64,000 bases of DNA from Lytechinus variegatus (lineage: Eukaryota > Echinodermata > Echinoidea > Temnopleuroida > Toxopneustidae). This document shows positions 9,385 to 20,705 of the stretch, piece after piece (position 1 is the first letter of the stretch; the number at the start of each line of letters is the position of its first letter). The stretch lies in contig NC_054741.1 of NCBI RefSeq assembly GCF_018143015.1, positions 51,289,048 to 51,353,047 on the forward strand. Reading direction: 5' to 3'. The position numbers and the translations under genes were made by a program. Below the pieces are notes generated by a model. It had not been told where the DNA came from. It was given only the letters and a program-made list of their open reading frames with translations, and ran no database searches.

Positions 9385-12300
9385 ATGGCATTGTTTGGAT
9401 CACTGTTTCGTTTGCCAAGACGCAGAATGGCTGGAAAACGCATGTTTATTGGAGTCTTGTGCACAGTGTGCTTGGTCCTTGGGGTGTATATCAAGTTCTT
9501 TAATCACGAATCATCGGATAATCTTCTCTCGGCTAATCGACAATCTGTTCAAGGTGATGACGTCATCGTTGTAGCTGCTAATAAACCAAACTTTCATCGG
9601 ATAGGAACAAATAATAAGATAAACGAATTAAATAAAGACTTTCACGAATTTGTTCCAAAGGAAAGAGCAGACAATTTTGCAGCGGAAGAAATCTATAAAG
9701 ATGACACTCCTCAAGGAGATGATGATGAAAAAGTGGTATTAGAAAAAGCAGAGCATGAGGGCAACGAAGAAGATGGCGACGTACATGAAGAGAATAAAAA
9801 GGATGAAGTGAACGGAGGCAATGAAGAGGAAGGGAATGAAGAGAAGCTAGATGAATGGGCAGACGATCACCAAGAAGAAAATCCAAACGACATCAGGAAA
9901 GATGAAACGAATGACTATCGTGACGCCGAAGAACAACCGCTTGATGTCGATAGACCAGTTGAGCGTCTTGAAGGGGGAGAAGACGGGGAGGAAGGAGAAG
10001 AGCTTCGCAATGCAGGTGGAGATGGGGGTGAACAGAAAGAGGAGGAAGAAGAGGGAGGTGATGAGGAGGAAGAAGAAAAAGAGGAAGAAAGAGAGAACAA
10101 GGAGGATGAGGAGAATGAAGAGGCGGAAAAGAAGAAAGGGGATAATACGGAAAATGAGGAAGAAAAGGAAGATGCTGTGGAGGATGATAAGAAACAGACT
10201 GGACGTGGTCCGCACGGCATTAAACTATTTGATTGGAATAACTGGGTGAAGGAGAACCAATTTGTGGAGCTTGGAAACGTCTGGGGATATTGTGGTAAGT
10301 ATATACGGATATATGTTTACCATCCAGGATCATAATCACCATCACCACCACAACAACCATAATCATGCATCATCGTCATTATCACCATCATGATCATCAT
10401 AATCATGATCATCATCACGATCATCGTCATCATCATCATCAACATCGTCATCATCACCATCACCATCATCATCATCATCACATCATCGTCATTATCACTA
10501 CCACCAGCATCACCACCACCACCACCATCATCATCATCACTGACATTATTATCATTGTTATCATAATCATTATCACTATCATCATCATCATCATCATCAT
10601 CATCGTCATCGTCATCATTGTTATCATCAACATCGTCATCATCATCATCACTGACATTATTATCATTGTTATCATAATCATTATCACTATCATCATCATC
10701 ATCATCATCGTCATCGTCATCATTGTTATCATCAACATCGTCATCATTATCATTATCATCATCTTTTTCTTCTTCATCATCATTACGACCACTCCTCCAC
10801 CACCACCACCACCTTGCTTCACCATCTTTGTTTTGTCTTCATCATCGTCATCATCATCACATCATTAATTACTGCATAATAACCATTATTATAAAATGAT
10901 ACAATAGGCGTTCGTAATGGACAACTGGGGTGTTTTTAACATGGTTAACATGATACCATCTTATTCCGATCTGACACAGTGATTAATGGTTCTTATTGCA
11001 CAGAGATGCCTTTGAAAAACCATGTCTCTATATTGTATGCTAATTCAGTATTCCTGGTTGTTCCTCACGGAATTCACAAATGTATAAATAAGGGATTAAC
11101 AATCATGTTTACCTATTAAAGGGCAAGTATACAAGCGATACCGACCAATATGAGTACAAGCCAATTGCATGGATCGGTGTTTCTTTTGTTTCAGTGTATA
11201 GGCCTACTAGTATATAATGTGCATATTGTATTTTGTTTTGTTTTGTTTTTTGCTTTTCGATCTGAGGCATTTTTGTCCTATATATCCGGTGCCTCGAACT
11301 TTCCGAATCCCGTGATCGATGAGATAAACTTTCTCACTACATTCCGGTTATTGTCTGCTGTAGTTTTATTAGTTTAAGGGGAAGGTGTATAGTGGTGGTG
11401 GGGGGGGGGGGTGATAAAGTCAGTAATGTTTGTGATTAGAACATATTCACCAACAAAATAGAAAATCGTTTTCGGGTATAGTATTTTGCTTCCACTAATT
11501 GAATGTGCGTATAGGTGTAATTCCTGAGATTCTAATCAGGGTTTCCGGTTCATTTATTAATTTCTAACCAAAACTGATACCTGGATGGAGCCGTTGCCAA
11601 CTGGAAAATGGTACAATGCCTTAGGGAATTGCATAATTCAGTACTTCCTCAGGCTTACTGTTTTTACAATGATCTTTTAATATTTTTTTCCCATACATCC
11701 CTATACCATGAACACAATTTCGACTTACAATAGGTGTCTTTAAAAGTATTATCTATACCATCTTTGGTTGTCTTGTTTTTGTTTCTGAGCCAGTGCATGG
11801 TTAGTGAGAAAAACAAACAAGGGGTTGAGTATTTTTTTATACAATGCACTTTCACTATTTTGCGAGTGATCGACGCGAGAGAGCTGGATTTTTCTTAAAT
11901 GAATTTATATAGGCGTACAAAAAGTCAGATTGGCAAGACGTGGCAAATATTATTTTTAAAAACACAATCGGATTGTTCTCCACAGCAATCCATGTTTTTT
12001 TTTGTGTGTCTAATATAGAGGGGGTGGGGGTCAGTCCTTATCTACATCAGTGATGCTCGATCCGATCCTTGTTGTCCTCGATAAATGGCTTCCATGAAGT
12101 AAAATATAAAGATAGTAACAAATAGGCCTACTTCCCAAATTATCTGATCCTGATGACAATCGATATACGGATGACAAGGTCAAGGTCACGGTCACACTTG
12201 GGAAGATATAGATCCAGGTCCCTGGGAACGATTTTTTAAGTGAGGGTGCTGAAAATCGAAGTCATATTGGTCTCGGGCTATTTGATAAGGGGGTAAAATG

Positions 12301-15300
12301 GTTTTCACCTACAAAATTGAGCTCTAATTGGTCCCGAGAAATTTAAAACACCCTCCCCCCGTCAAAAAAGTGATTCATGATAAAATCAAGGTCATTTTGG
12401 TTAAATTTCACACAATTTCAAGAATATACCTGGGGGTGCTGCCTATGCAGAATAATACACGCAGCACCCCCAGGAAAATTTGGGGGGGGGGGTCACTTCA
12501 TCACCTCCACCACCCCCGCTTCCCAGGGCCATGGGAAGATCTTAAATCAAAGACATGCATAGTATACGGTCTACAAAACAATGTTAAAGCCTATGGTTTA
12601 TCTCATGTTTCCTCATAATAGATGATGCAGATCCTCCTGTGATTGGTAAACTGATTCTCCTGGAAGATGAAGAATTGGGAGGCGTCAAAACTATTTTTCT
12701 TTTCAATACAACGCTAGGTAGGTTCATAATTTGAAAATTAAATACATAGAGTTCGACCAGATTAGACGAATATAGGTAGCAATTAGAGAAAATGTCTCAA
12801 ACTATTTATTGAGTAGGCCTCCAATTTGTTTCATTTGTTCTTTTGTGTTAAAATCTGGAATACGCTTTATTCAGTGCGTCCCTTTATTTTATGTTGATAA
12901 TAATAATATGTTTACAACATTAGCGTCAAATCGGATTTACTTTCGTAATGTGATAAAGAAATATATGTTAATCTTAATTTATTTGAATTTACGCTTCTAT
13001 GACAATAATGCGAACGATCTTACAGAAAGTTAGTATATTGTTTATGGGAATCAAAAAATTGTTCCTTAAACTATCAATTAGCCTAACATAATACGAATCC
13101 ATGTAATCTCGACCAAGTAAATGTTTTTTAATGTAAAGTGCAAGCAGAAGAAGTGAACTCAGATTGCTGTCTGTGGATTACAACTTTTGACACTTTTTGA
13201 AATGATTTTGATTCGATTTAATTTTGTATTGTTTCACACTGCACAAAAACATTCATTTTGAGCAAATAAAATGACAATAATTACATTCACTGTTTTACAA
13301 AGTAATAGAATGACAGGAAATATGAAAATTCTATTAGAAATCATAGCTGCTTGTAAGCATAAATATAAAATTATATTTCTATTCTTGACAGATATAGACG
13401 TATTAATTGGAAAGGTTGAGATTAGCATTGATTATAATGATATGCATTTCTATGAGAAAACATTTAATCTGGAGGACTTAGAAGAACAAGGCGATTTCTT
13501 CAAGGCACCAATATTAAAAGGTATTTATCTCATTAAAAACTCTAATCCATTTCCTTAAACAAGTTAAGGGAAATTAAGCATTTGAAACATGTTAGCTTGT
13601 GCGAATAAAGAAAAATCAAAGACTGAATAAGATCAATGAAAATTTGAGAGAAAACGAACAATTTAAACCAAAAGTTAATTGTTTTTTTGTAATTTTGATT
13701 CATTTGATAAATTTTATTTTTCATGAAAAAAAACAATACAAAATAAAAACACGTCAATAATCAAACGTTAGAAACTGAATAAATAACATACGAATGTATG
13801 TATGTTAGATTAAACAATTAGGTACAAAGGAGAAAATGGGGAAAATGCCGAAAGCTATATACAAAGAGCTTGGATAGGGGTTTCCCGGTATACGTCGAAA
13901 TTAGCATTGAATGTCGAGACGGCTCTCACTGCTGGCCGATGTGCTTCTTTGAATTTTCTGTTTTCTCAAATTAAACTTTTTTTCATTCTCCTTTATAACG
14001 AGTTAAGATCATTATTATTTTACTTCTTTTATTTCAATAATGGATGTGTTATTTTGGGATGATGATTGCCGATTTTTATCATAAATTCATGATTCTTTTC
14101 AAAAGCAGAGAGGATTTCATCCGTTTTTTCAATAATATTTTTTTTTTACTTTTCATAATGGAGTGATTTCATCATTAAGAGTACTATGATGGTCTCTCTA
14201 AAAATGGCTCCCGTTTTAAAATCACTTACAATTATGGTAACTTTATATGATAACTACAACGGTAACAGGGCTCAGCAGCCAAATCACAATCATGGTTGCA
14301 CTGGCTAGTAGTTATATAATAATTAAAATTCACCTAAACGGACATTAGACCTGGGCCCCATCTTACAAAGAGTTACGATTGATCAAATCAATCGTAACTC
14401 TATGGAAATCCATTAGGGTCATATTTTTTTCAACAGGAAATTTGCAAATGTCCTTTGTAAACAAAGGAGAACACACCAAACTTTCAAGAAATCAATGAAT
14501 TCATGGATATATACATTAATATCTATATTTTTTTGAACAAACAAGCATTTTGTATGTTGACGTTGCTGGCCGTCCATAGTTGCGATTGATCGGATCAATC
14601 GCAACTCTTTGTGAGACTGGGCACTGATCAGCAGTTGCAGAGTTTTACGATTGATTTTTATGTCACATCGATCCTTAATCTCTTTTGTTTCATTTTTTTG
14701 CAGGTGATCACTATTTTGTACGTGAAAAACATATATCAAGATTTGTTCCAAAAGTGAGTAAACCCTAAAATTCTTAATTGTGAAAATAATTTTATTTCAA
14801 CGATGCTACTTTTATTATGAAATTATGATTTGACAATATAGCAAAGAATAAAGGGTAGAGCCTCTTTAAATCCGTAGAACTAAATTCATATTTCAGATTT
14901 AGGATAAAATCAACAGAACTTTATACCTCAGAACTCACACACAAAAAAACGATGGTTGTGAATGCGAAATAAAAAGGTCTAATTTGTATTCAGTATATTC
15001 TTCCCAACAACGAATTGTATTTTTGCTCTATTTTGAATCGTGGGTCAGAGATGTATTCATTCAAGTGGATTCAAATGGGTACCCGATAGGATTTTTCCTT
15101 GAACGCTTTAGCGCCTATTAATATGGCGGCTCAGCTACAGCCGGGGTAATAATATGATACCAATTATCAAAGCGCAGAAGAGTATATGCACATAGTAGCT
15201 GCGCTATATAAATGGACCTATTATTATTATTATTATTCATTCTTCTCTGTTTTCTTATTATTCCAGTGTTAAATGCCCATCGCAAGGTTTTAAATAGTTC

Positions 15301-15430
15301 TCTCCTTTGATGTTATTTAAATACATTGTTTTACTTTGATTTTTAGGGCCATTACTACGGGGAAGCGAGAATGACTGATCAAAATGAAAGAGTGATTATA
15401 TGTTCAACAATGAATCTACATATGAAATGA
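9385..15430 (+). CDS. Predicted type II membrane protein with acidic stalk and ML-like lipid-binding domain
   Basis: Five exons join cleanly: 9385-10294, 12622-12717, 13392-13520, 14704-14753 and 15347-15430. All have GT/AG borders and continuous phases (1,1,1,0), giving 422 residues. Residues 1-19 are basic and 20-38 hydrophobic, which suggests a signal anchor with the C-terminus in the lumen or outside. Residues about 60-275 are Glu/Asp/Lys-rich, low complexity and probably extended. From about 278 there is a compact domain. FDWNNW and WGYC are followed by DPPVIGKLILLEDE, an IDVLIGKVEISIDY strand pattern, and a C-terminal GHYYGEARMTDQNERVIIC. The only cysteines in the domain, C303 and C414, sit where the first and last cysteines of ML proteins pair. 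The order resembles GM2-activator and NPC2-like folds, but the similarity is weak. The gene model is firmer than the fold call. Confidence 0.68.
10330..10870 (+). repeat. Long CAT/ATC trinucleotide microsatellite in an intron
   Basis: About 540 bp of CAT/CAC/ATC/ATT repeats start roughly 35 bp after the exon 1 donor of the ML-like gene. A block of about 100 bp containing CATCACTGACATTATTATCA recurs within it, a higher-order repeat. The open frames across it are artefacts of the repeat. Confidence 0.9.
12429..12474. repeat. Perfect 14-bp-arm hairpin in intron 1 of the ML-like gene
   Basis: CCTGGGGGTGCTGC at 12429-12442 and GCAGCACCCCCAGG at 12461-12474 are exact reverse complements across an 18-base loop. 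A G-run follows. It is about 150 bp upstream of exon 2. It may be the core of a short transposon relic. Confidence 0.6.
14350..14623 (+). mobile_element. MITE, CTGGGCCCC family, copy 2
   Basis: The left end, with GGGCCCCATCTTACAAAG, is mirrored by CTTTGTGAGACTGGGC at the right. Each end also contains its own GATTGATC-type palindrome. The interior matches 2579-2858. It lies in intron 3 of the ML-like gene, about 80 bp before exon 4. Confidence 0.7.
15075..15237 (+). repeat. Short interspersed repeat with ATT-repeat tail
   Basis: The segment contains GCGCCTATTAATATGGCGGC, then AAAGCGCAGAAG, and TGCGCTATATAAATG, and ends in (TTA)n. A shorter relative with CAGCTGCGCTATATACATTA is seen near 46230-46290. 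It lies in intron 4 of the ML-like gene. The family is not named. Confidence 0.45.
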
Positions 15431-17362
15431 CGAATGTTCGGTCATCTAAACTTGTTTCGAATGACGAGAGATGCGAAAAAAGGACGTCGAGCGTCCATTT
15501 TACGGCGATACCGATTACGACGTCGATGATGATGTCGATGGCGATAATGTCGTGCAATATTAAGCTTCAATGGATGCATTTGCATTTCTCCGTATACCAG
15601 ACGTCAATATGGATGTCAGACCAGTGTTGAGGGGGGGGGGGTATAGGCGGCCCACTGGAGAAAAAAATAATTGGAAACATGGCATTACCATGCTCCATCT
15701 GATGAAGTCAGATGGGGAGAGGGGGGGGGTGAGTGGAGTTAAGGTTTTTTTTTTTTTTTTTTGCTTGCTTGTTCAAATAAATTGGAAGAAAAAAAATGAC
15801 CCCGTTTTTACCCCTTTCCACAATCATGATAATAAATCCTGGATCCACTACTGTGTCAAACTACAGGTTTTTCGAAGTCAGATATTTTACGGTGTGCCTT
15901 ACCCGAGTTCTTTAACTGCTATGTAATTTTTCCTATATGCACTTTCAGAAAACCCCAACTTCTTAATAGGTTGGTTAATATAGCCTAACAACTGTTGATT
16001 AAAAAGAACAAAATTGCAAATGCAGATATATATTTTCTTATTCAATAAAGGTTAATTAACTTCGTGAAAAAGTTCCTGAGAGTCCTTGTGGGATTTTAAC
16101 TATCAATTATAAAAAATCCTCTTGAGTGATGTAAAAAAAAAATGAAGGTCCTTTGATGTATCCGTCGCTTCAACACACAAAGCATTGTCAGAAAGATAGG
16201 TATCCTTACTATCTTGCTACCATCTTTATTTATATTTGGATATTTTAGTTAGCTAAACGATATAACCATGCAGTTCATTTTATTTGATGGAAGAATTCAA
16301 CTTTTTTATGATGTTCTTTCTTATATTGATAGTTTGCTGAATATAAGGTTATAATTACACTATACTAGCATTACTTCGGTGAATAAATATTGTAAGATTG
16401 TGAAAATGTTTGGGTAAATTATCCATCACACTTGTCTATATTTGCCATTATCTCTTACACAGGGTTTACATGTAATCAGGTACCCTTTGTACCCCAAAGA
16501 CGTGCCTCTGCTGATGACATCTATCTCTGATTAAACAGACATCTTTGACTAAAAGCTAGGTTATAGTTAGGCCCTATTAAGTGGTTATCATTGTTTTATC
16601 GTGTCACGCCATGCGACCTTTAACACGAGCTACCTCCGTGCATGTTTTGTGTTTTAACACATTTTATACAATTGCTTGATATTTTTGTAGATGAGTTATT
16701 ACTACAATTCAATTACAATAGTGCATTGGTGATATCGTTTTATAATATTTGTTGATTTTCTTAATTTTGTTATCATTCTTCCCCTGTCCTTCTTCTTCCT
16801 TTCTTCTTCTTCTTCTTCACCATCTTCTTCTGTCTCCTCCTCCTCATTTTCTTCTTTATTCTTCTTCTTGAAACCCTTGTTTACTAAAGATGTGTATGAA
16901 TGTCGTATACATTATGTATTATGTGCCAATAAGAAAAAGAAAATCATATCAATATTTTTGCATCGATTTTTTTTTATAATAGCGCTACTAAGTCATTATA
17001 TCTATAATTTTTCTTGTTGCCAATTTTGTCTATACCTAACCAAAGATTTTTTTTTCAAATTAAAATCAAATTGAGTTTTCGTAATTGCTCACTCTGTCCA
17101 TTTACTTCTTCTCAAACTAACTTGTGCGTACTGGATTTTTTTTTTTTGGGGGGGGCAATATGTAACAAATTGCAAATAGGTTTAGGTCTACAATTTTCCA
17201 CAAAGTGATGTAGCCGCCCTATGAAATTCAAACAACTGAGACACGGGGGGGGGGGGGGATTGGGCACCCACTAATCAAGCATGATTTTGTATGCTCAACT
17301 ACTTCTCTAAAAATAAAAGTGTATTGATAAAGCTGTATTTCTCTTTGGCATGTTTGGGGTGC
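15431..17362. other. Gene-free region after the ML-like gene
   Basis: The start is probably the 3' UTR of the ML-like gene; an AATAAA-type signal occurs near 15776. Two G-runs (15632, 15720) and a T-run at 15746-15763 follow. A CTT microsatellite lies at about 16783-16870. I see no exon with splice sites or conserved coding here. Confidence 0.5.
16783..16870 (+). repeat. CTT/TCC microsatellite
   Basis: This is a pyrimidine-rich simple repeat dominated by CTT, about 90 bp long, with no coding signal. Confidence 0.8.
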
Positions 17363-17370
17363 GGTGGTTT

Positions 17371-18964
17371 CACTGGCGTAAATCCCGGGGGGGGGGGGTG
17401 GGGGGATATATCCCCCCACTTTTCGAGGAGGGGGGGGGTGGCCTGTACAAACATCTCCCCCACTTTTTATGGAAGAAATGAAAAATAAATCACAAGAGAT
17501 AATTGTTTTATTTGTGAAAATTCTTCCTAAAATACCGCTTAACAAATAAAACAATACTATTGAATCATAAAATGCAAATAAAGAGCCAGTTTACCATTTC
17601 CAAATGAAATACTTATGTCCTTATTATAACATTGAAGAGAAACCCCCGTTTCTTCCAATTAATCAATGCTGGGGTTTTTCGGGGAAGGGTTTAAGATGGA
17701 ATGTCAACAAATTTTGAATACAATCTCTAATAAAACTATTAAACTATCATGGGGTAAAAAAAGATAATAATATCGGAGGGGTATTTGCCATATGGACATA
17801 CAGTGGCGTAACTACAGGGGGCATTGGAGCACATGCCCCCCATCGGCTGACCCCCCCCCAAAAAAAAGGGGGAAAGGATAAATGAGGGAGAAAGGAAGAG
17901 AAACGTAGTGGGAAAGAAGAAAATATTCATTATGTTATATTATAATCATGTTATGTTACATTACATAAGAAACATTTTTATCATAACTTTATGAAACATA
18001 ATTTGCCCAGGGCCTACGTCTTCATTGTTCCTGGTGCTCGCATTGTCAGTTTAACGAGATATATAATCATGTTGTACCAAAACATCCCCTTTTCAAGTCA
18101 ATATAAACCAAATATATTTCCTAGCACTTGAGTTATCATTTTTTGTTATGTAGTGACATATGCTTCTTTTACATGACTAAAAAGAGATTGCCCCATGCTA
18201 TGGTCTTCGTATATAAACATTTCCTGTCCGTGATTACGTTCGCATTAGTGGATTGGTGAGATATGTCTGCTCTTCATGAATTCCTAAAATCAGTCCTTAA
18301 AATGTCCCTTCTTCTGATCTGAATATCAAAAATTTTCAGCTTGCGCTTCGCGCTCGCATCATTTGGTTAATGAAATACATATATGTTCCTAGTTAATTCC
18401 TACATAGAAACCTTAAAATGCTCAACTTCAGGTCTGAATTATCTAAATTTTCAGCTCGCGCTTGCAATATTTGATTAGTGAGATGCGTATGATAATCATG
18501 ATTGCAATGACTACAAAAAGTGTGTCATGTGTTCAGATGTAATTCTAATAAAATCAGCAAGCGCTTGGCACTCGCATTAGATGACTATGGTGAGATATGC
18601 ATACTCTTAATGGATTCCTAAAATATATTCCTCAAAATCTCGCTGTTTGGGGTAAAAATATACGAAAATTTCAGCTCGCGCTTCGCGCTCGCATTGTTTA
18701 GCAAGACAGGTACCTATCATGATTACGCAAATTTGATTATAATGTCCCTTTTTAGGTGTGAACATCAAAAATTTTCAGCTCGCGCTTTGCGCGCTCACTC
18801 AGTGATTCAAAAATTTTGCTGGTGCCCCCACAATGCCGTGACCCACGGTACGCCACTGTGGACATATCAATGACAATTCCTTGCATATCTAAAAACATGA
18901 TTGAAACAAAAATGCCAAAATATTTCAGTCATCCCCCACCCATCAACACGGATTTACGCCAGTG
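17371..18964 (+). mobile_element. Outer hAT element, hosting a second hAT
   Basis: The ends are CACTGGCGTAAATCC and, inverted, GGATTTACGCCAGTG. Both sides carry a perfect 8-bp duplication GGTGGTTT (17363-17370 and 18965-18972), the hAT signature. Its left end has long G-runs. A different hAT (17801-18858) sits inside with its own duplication. Without that insert the outer element is about 0.54 kb and has no transposase ORF. Confidence 0.85.
17801..18858 (-). mobile_element. Inner non-autonomous hAT element, copy 2, nested
   Basis: It begins CAGTGGCGTAAC and ends GGTACGCCACTG, with a perfect 8-bp duplication TGGACATA on both sides (17793-17800 and 18859-18866). Its interior is the reverse of copy 1 (6792-7964). 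It carries five roughly 103-117-bp units with cores near 18340, 18455, 18558, 18675 and 18778. There is no transposase ORF. It is inserted in the outer hAT at 17371-18964. Confidence 0.9.
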
Positions 18965-19614
18965 GGTGGTTTTACGACCAGGGATAGCCAGAGAAGAAAC
19001 CCCTTGATTGTTTTATATTTTCACTATAATGGCTTTCCATATTTTGATGTATGATCTATAAGCTGTAATAATCCGTAGGCCCTAAAGGTTTTTTTTCTTT
19101 GATTTTTTTAAAAAAGTACAATCAATTTTCTTTGAATTTTTTTAATTGCTAAAATTAAGAGAAAACATATTCCGTCCTCTTCCGCGTCTAAAATTTGCAT
19201 GTACAAGCATTATTACAGGGTATTATCTACTCAAATTTGAACAGGTATGTTTTATCAATGGGCATATCATAATATAAAAAAAATGAATAATTTCTTGTCA
19301 AAGTGACAAGGTCTTTGTCACAACAGAATCTGTTTATTTGAACAAAAATCTTTGGTATATGTGTGGGTAATGTAATGTTGATTACTAATTTCGAGGTTCT
19401 TTTGTATGAATGAGTAATCTGAGCTGACCATAATGCCTGTGACACTTTTGTATGATAAAATATATGCAAAATACTAAATTGATTTCATTGTGTTCTTTCG
19501 TAATATTTCTTATTCCTCTTCCTAAGCTCGATATGAAATTGTCGATATTTCATTCCGGAAAACAATGGAAAAGGGACAATTTAATTATCAGGTATTAAGC
19601 ACTTTTGTCATTAT

Positions 19615-20520
19615 GAATAGGATGCGAGCGCAAATCGCGAGCCGAAATATTTTTTTTTATTGCCATGAAAAGGGGATTTTCAGTAGTTTATTAGAATTAA
19701 TCCTTTTCAGGTCTGGTTGTCAAAACGTATCAGCTGGCGCATTTCAATCGGTGAGTTGTGTATGTATAGGCTCGCCCATCAAAATGCGAGCGCGCAGTGC
19801 TTGCTATACGTTTTGACAATCAGACCTAAAAAGGGATATTTGGAAAACAAGGAGAGAATAAGTACTTGACATATCAAATAATGCGAGCGCGTAGCGCGAG
19901 CTGAAAATGGTACACTCTAAATTACAGGGATATAAAATAAGTCCACATGGACTGTAGTTAGGGACCAATCGAATTCCGGATTTAGTTTGACTCCTTAAGA
20001 TTCATTTTTTAATCTCGAAAGATTTAAATTTAAATAATTTTAGATTTAAATTTAAGTCTTTAGGATGAAAACTAAATCCAGAAATCGATTGGTCACTAAC
20101 TACAGTCCATCTTGACTTATTATAAATCCCTGTAATTTAGAGTGTAATATTCAGACCATAAAACAGACATTTTACAGAGCACTTATTAAAAATCAATTTA
20201 TAAATCAAACAAAATAATGAAAACTCGATGTCCGAGCTGGAATATGTTTTGTATATTGACTTTAAAACTTGATATTTTAATTTCCATATTAGCCTATTGA
20301 GGAAGATAAGTATCTCGTAGAGAAGGCAATGCGAACGCGAACAAAAAAAATCATAGTGGCATGAAAGATATTCTCTCCCCTCAACTTATTTTATTCACTC
20401 GTATTGCTCCTCTTATTTTAACTCTCCACTTTTTCTCCTCTCTTTTCTTCTTTTTCTTTAAAAAAAAAAAAAGTTTCTCCCCCTCTTTTTGCTCCACCAT
20501 GCGGGGGGGGGGGGGGTCGG
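19615..20520 (+). mobile_element. Third, decayed relative of the hAT family
   Basis: Cores like ATGCGAGCGC followed by GAGC recur near 19621, 19785, 19881 and 20329, with the AGACCTAAAAAGGG linker seen in the other copies. The right side ends in a long G-run (about 20503-20515) followed by GGCCCCC, like the G-rich ends of copies 1 and 2. Intact terminal repeats were not identified. A 232-bp MITE interrupts it at 19913-20144. Confidence 0.5.
19913..20144. mobile_element. TA-flanked foldback MITE inserted in an hAT subrepeat
   Basis: The two halves are near-perfect reverse complements for about 90 bp, starting CACTCTAAATTACAGGGA and ending TCCCTGTAATTTAGAGTG. A TA dinucleotide flanks each side (19911-19912 and 20145-20146), as for Tc1/mariner-type insertion. 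It splits the motif GAGCTGAAAAT...ATATTCAGACC that is continuous in the other hAT copies, so the insertion site is clear. Confidence 0.85.
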
Positions 20521-20705
20521 CCCCCTTGTTCTGCCTATTTATACCTTTCGTTTATCACCAGGCAAATTATTTCACACCCTCTACTGAAAGAAAATATATA
20601 GTCATCATGAATCATCAAAATGTAAAATACCCGTATTTTATATCATATAACATATTATGGGACAGCTGCTCGTATATGACGTCCCAATTTAAGAAACTTG
20701 AAATT

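Noticed and set aside
9851-10249. Long Lys/Arg-rich and Ser/Phe-rich ORFs on both strands over exon 1 of the ML-like gene
   Set aside because: They are shadows of the purine-rich acidic stretch in the real frame, which joins to downstream exons.
10365-10868. His/Ile-rich 167-residue ORF and its Met/Val-rich antisense partner
   Set aside because: It is translation of a CAT/ATC microsatellite within an intron.
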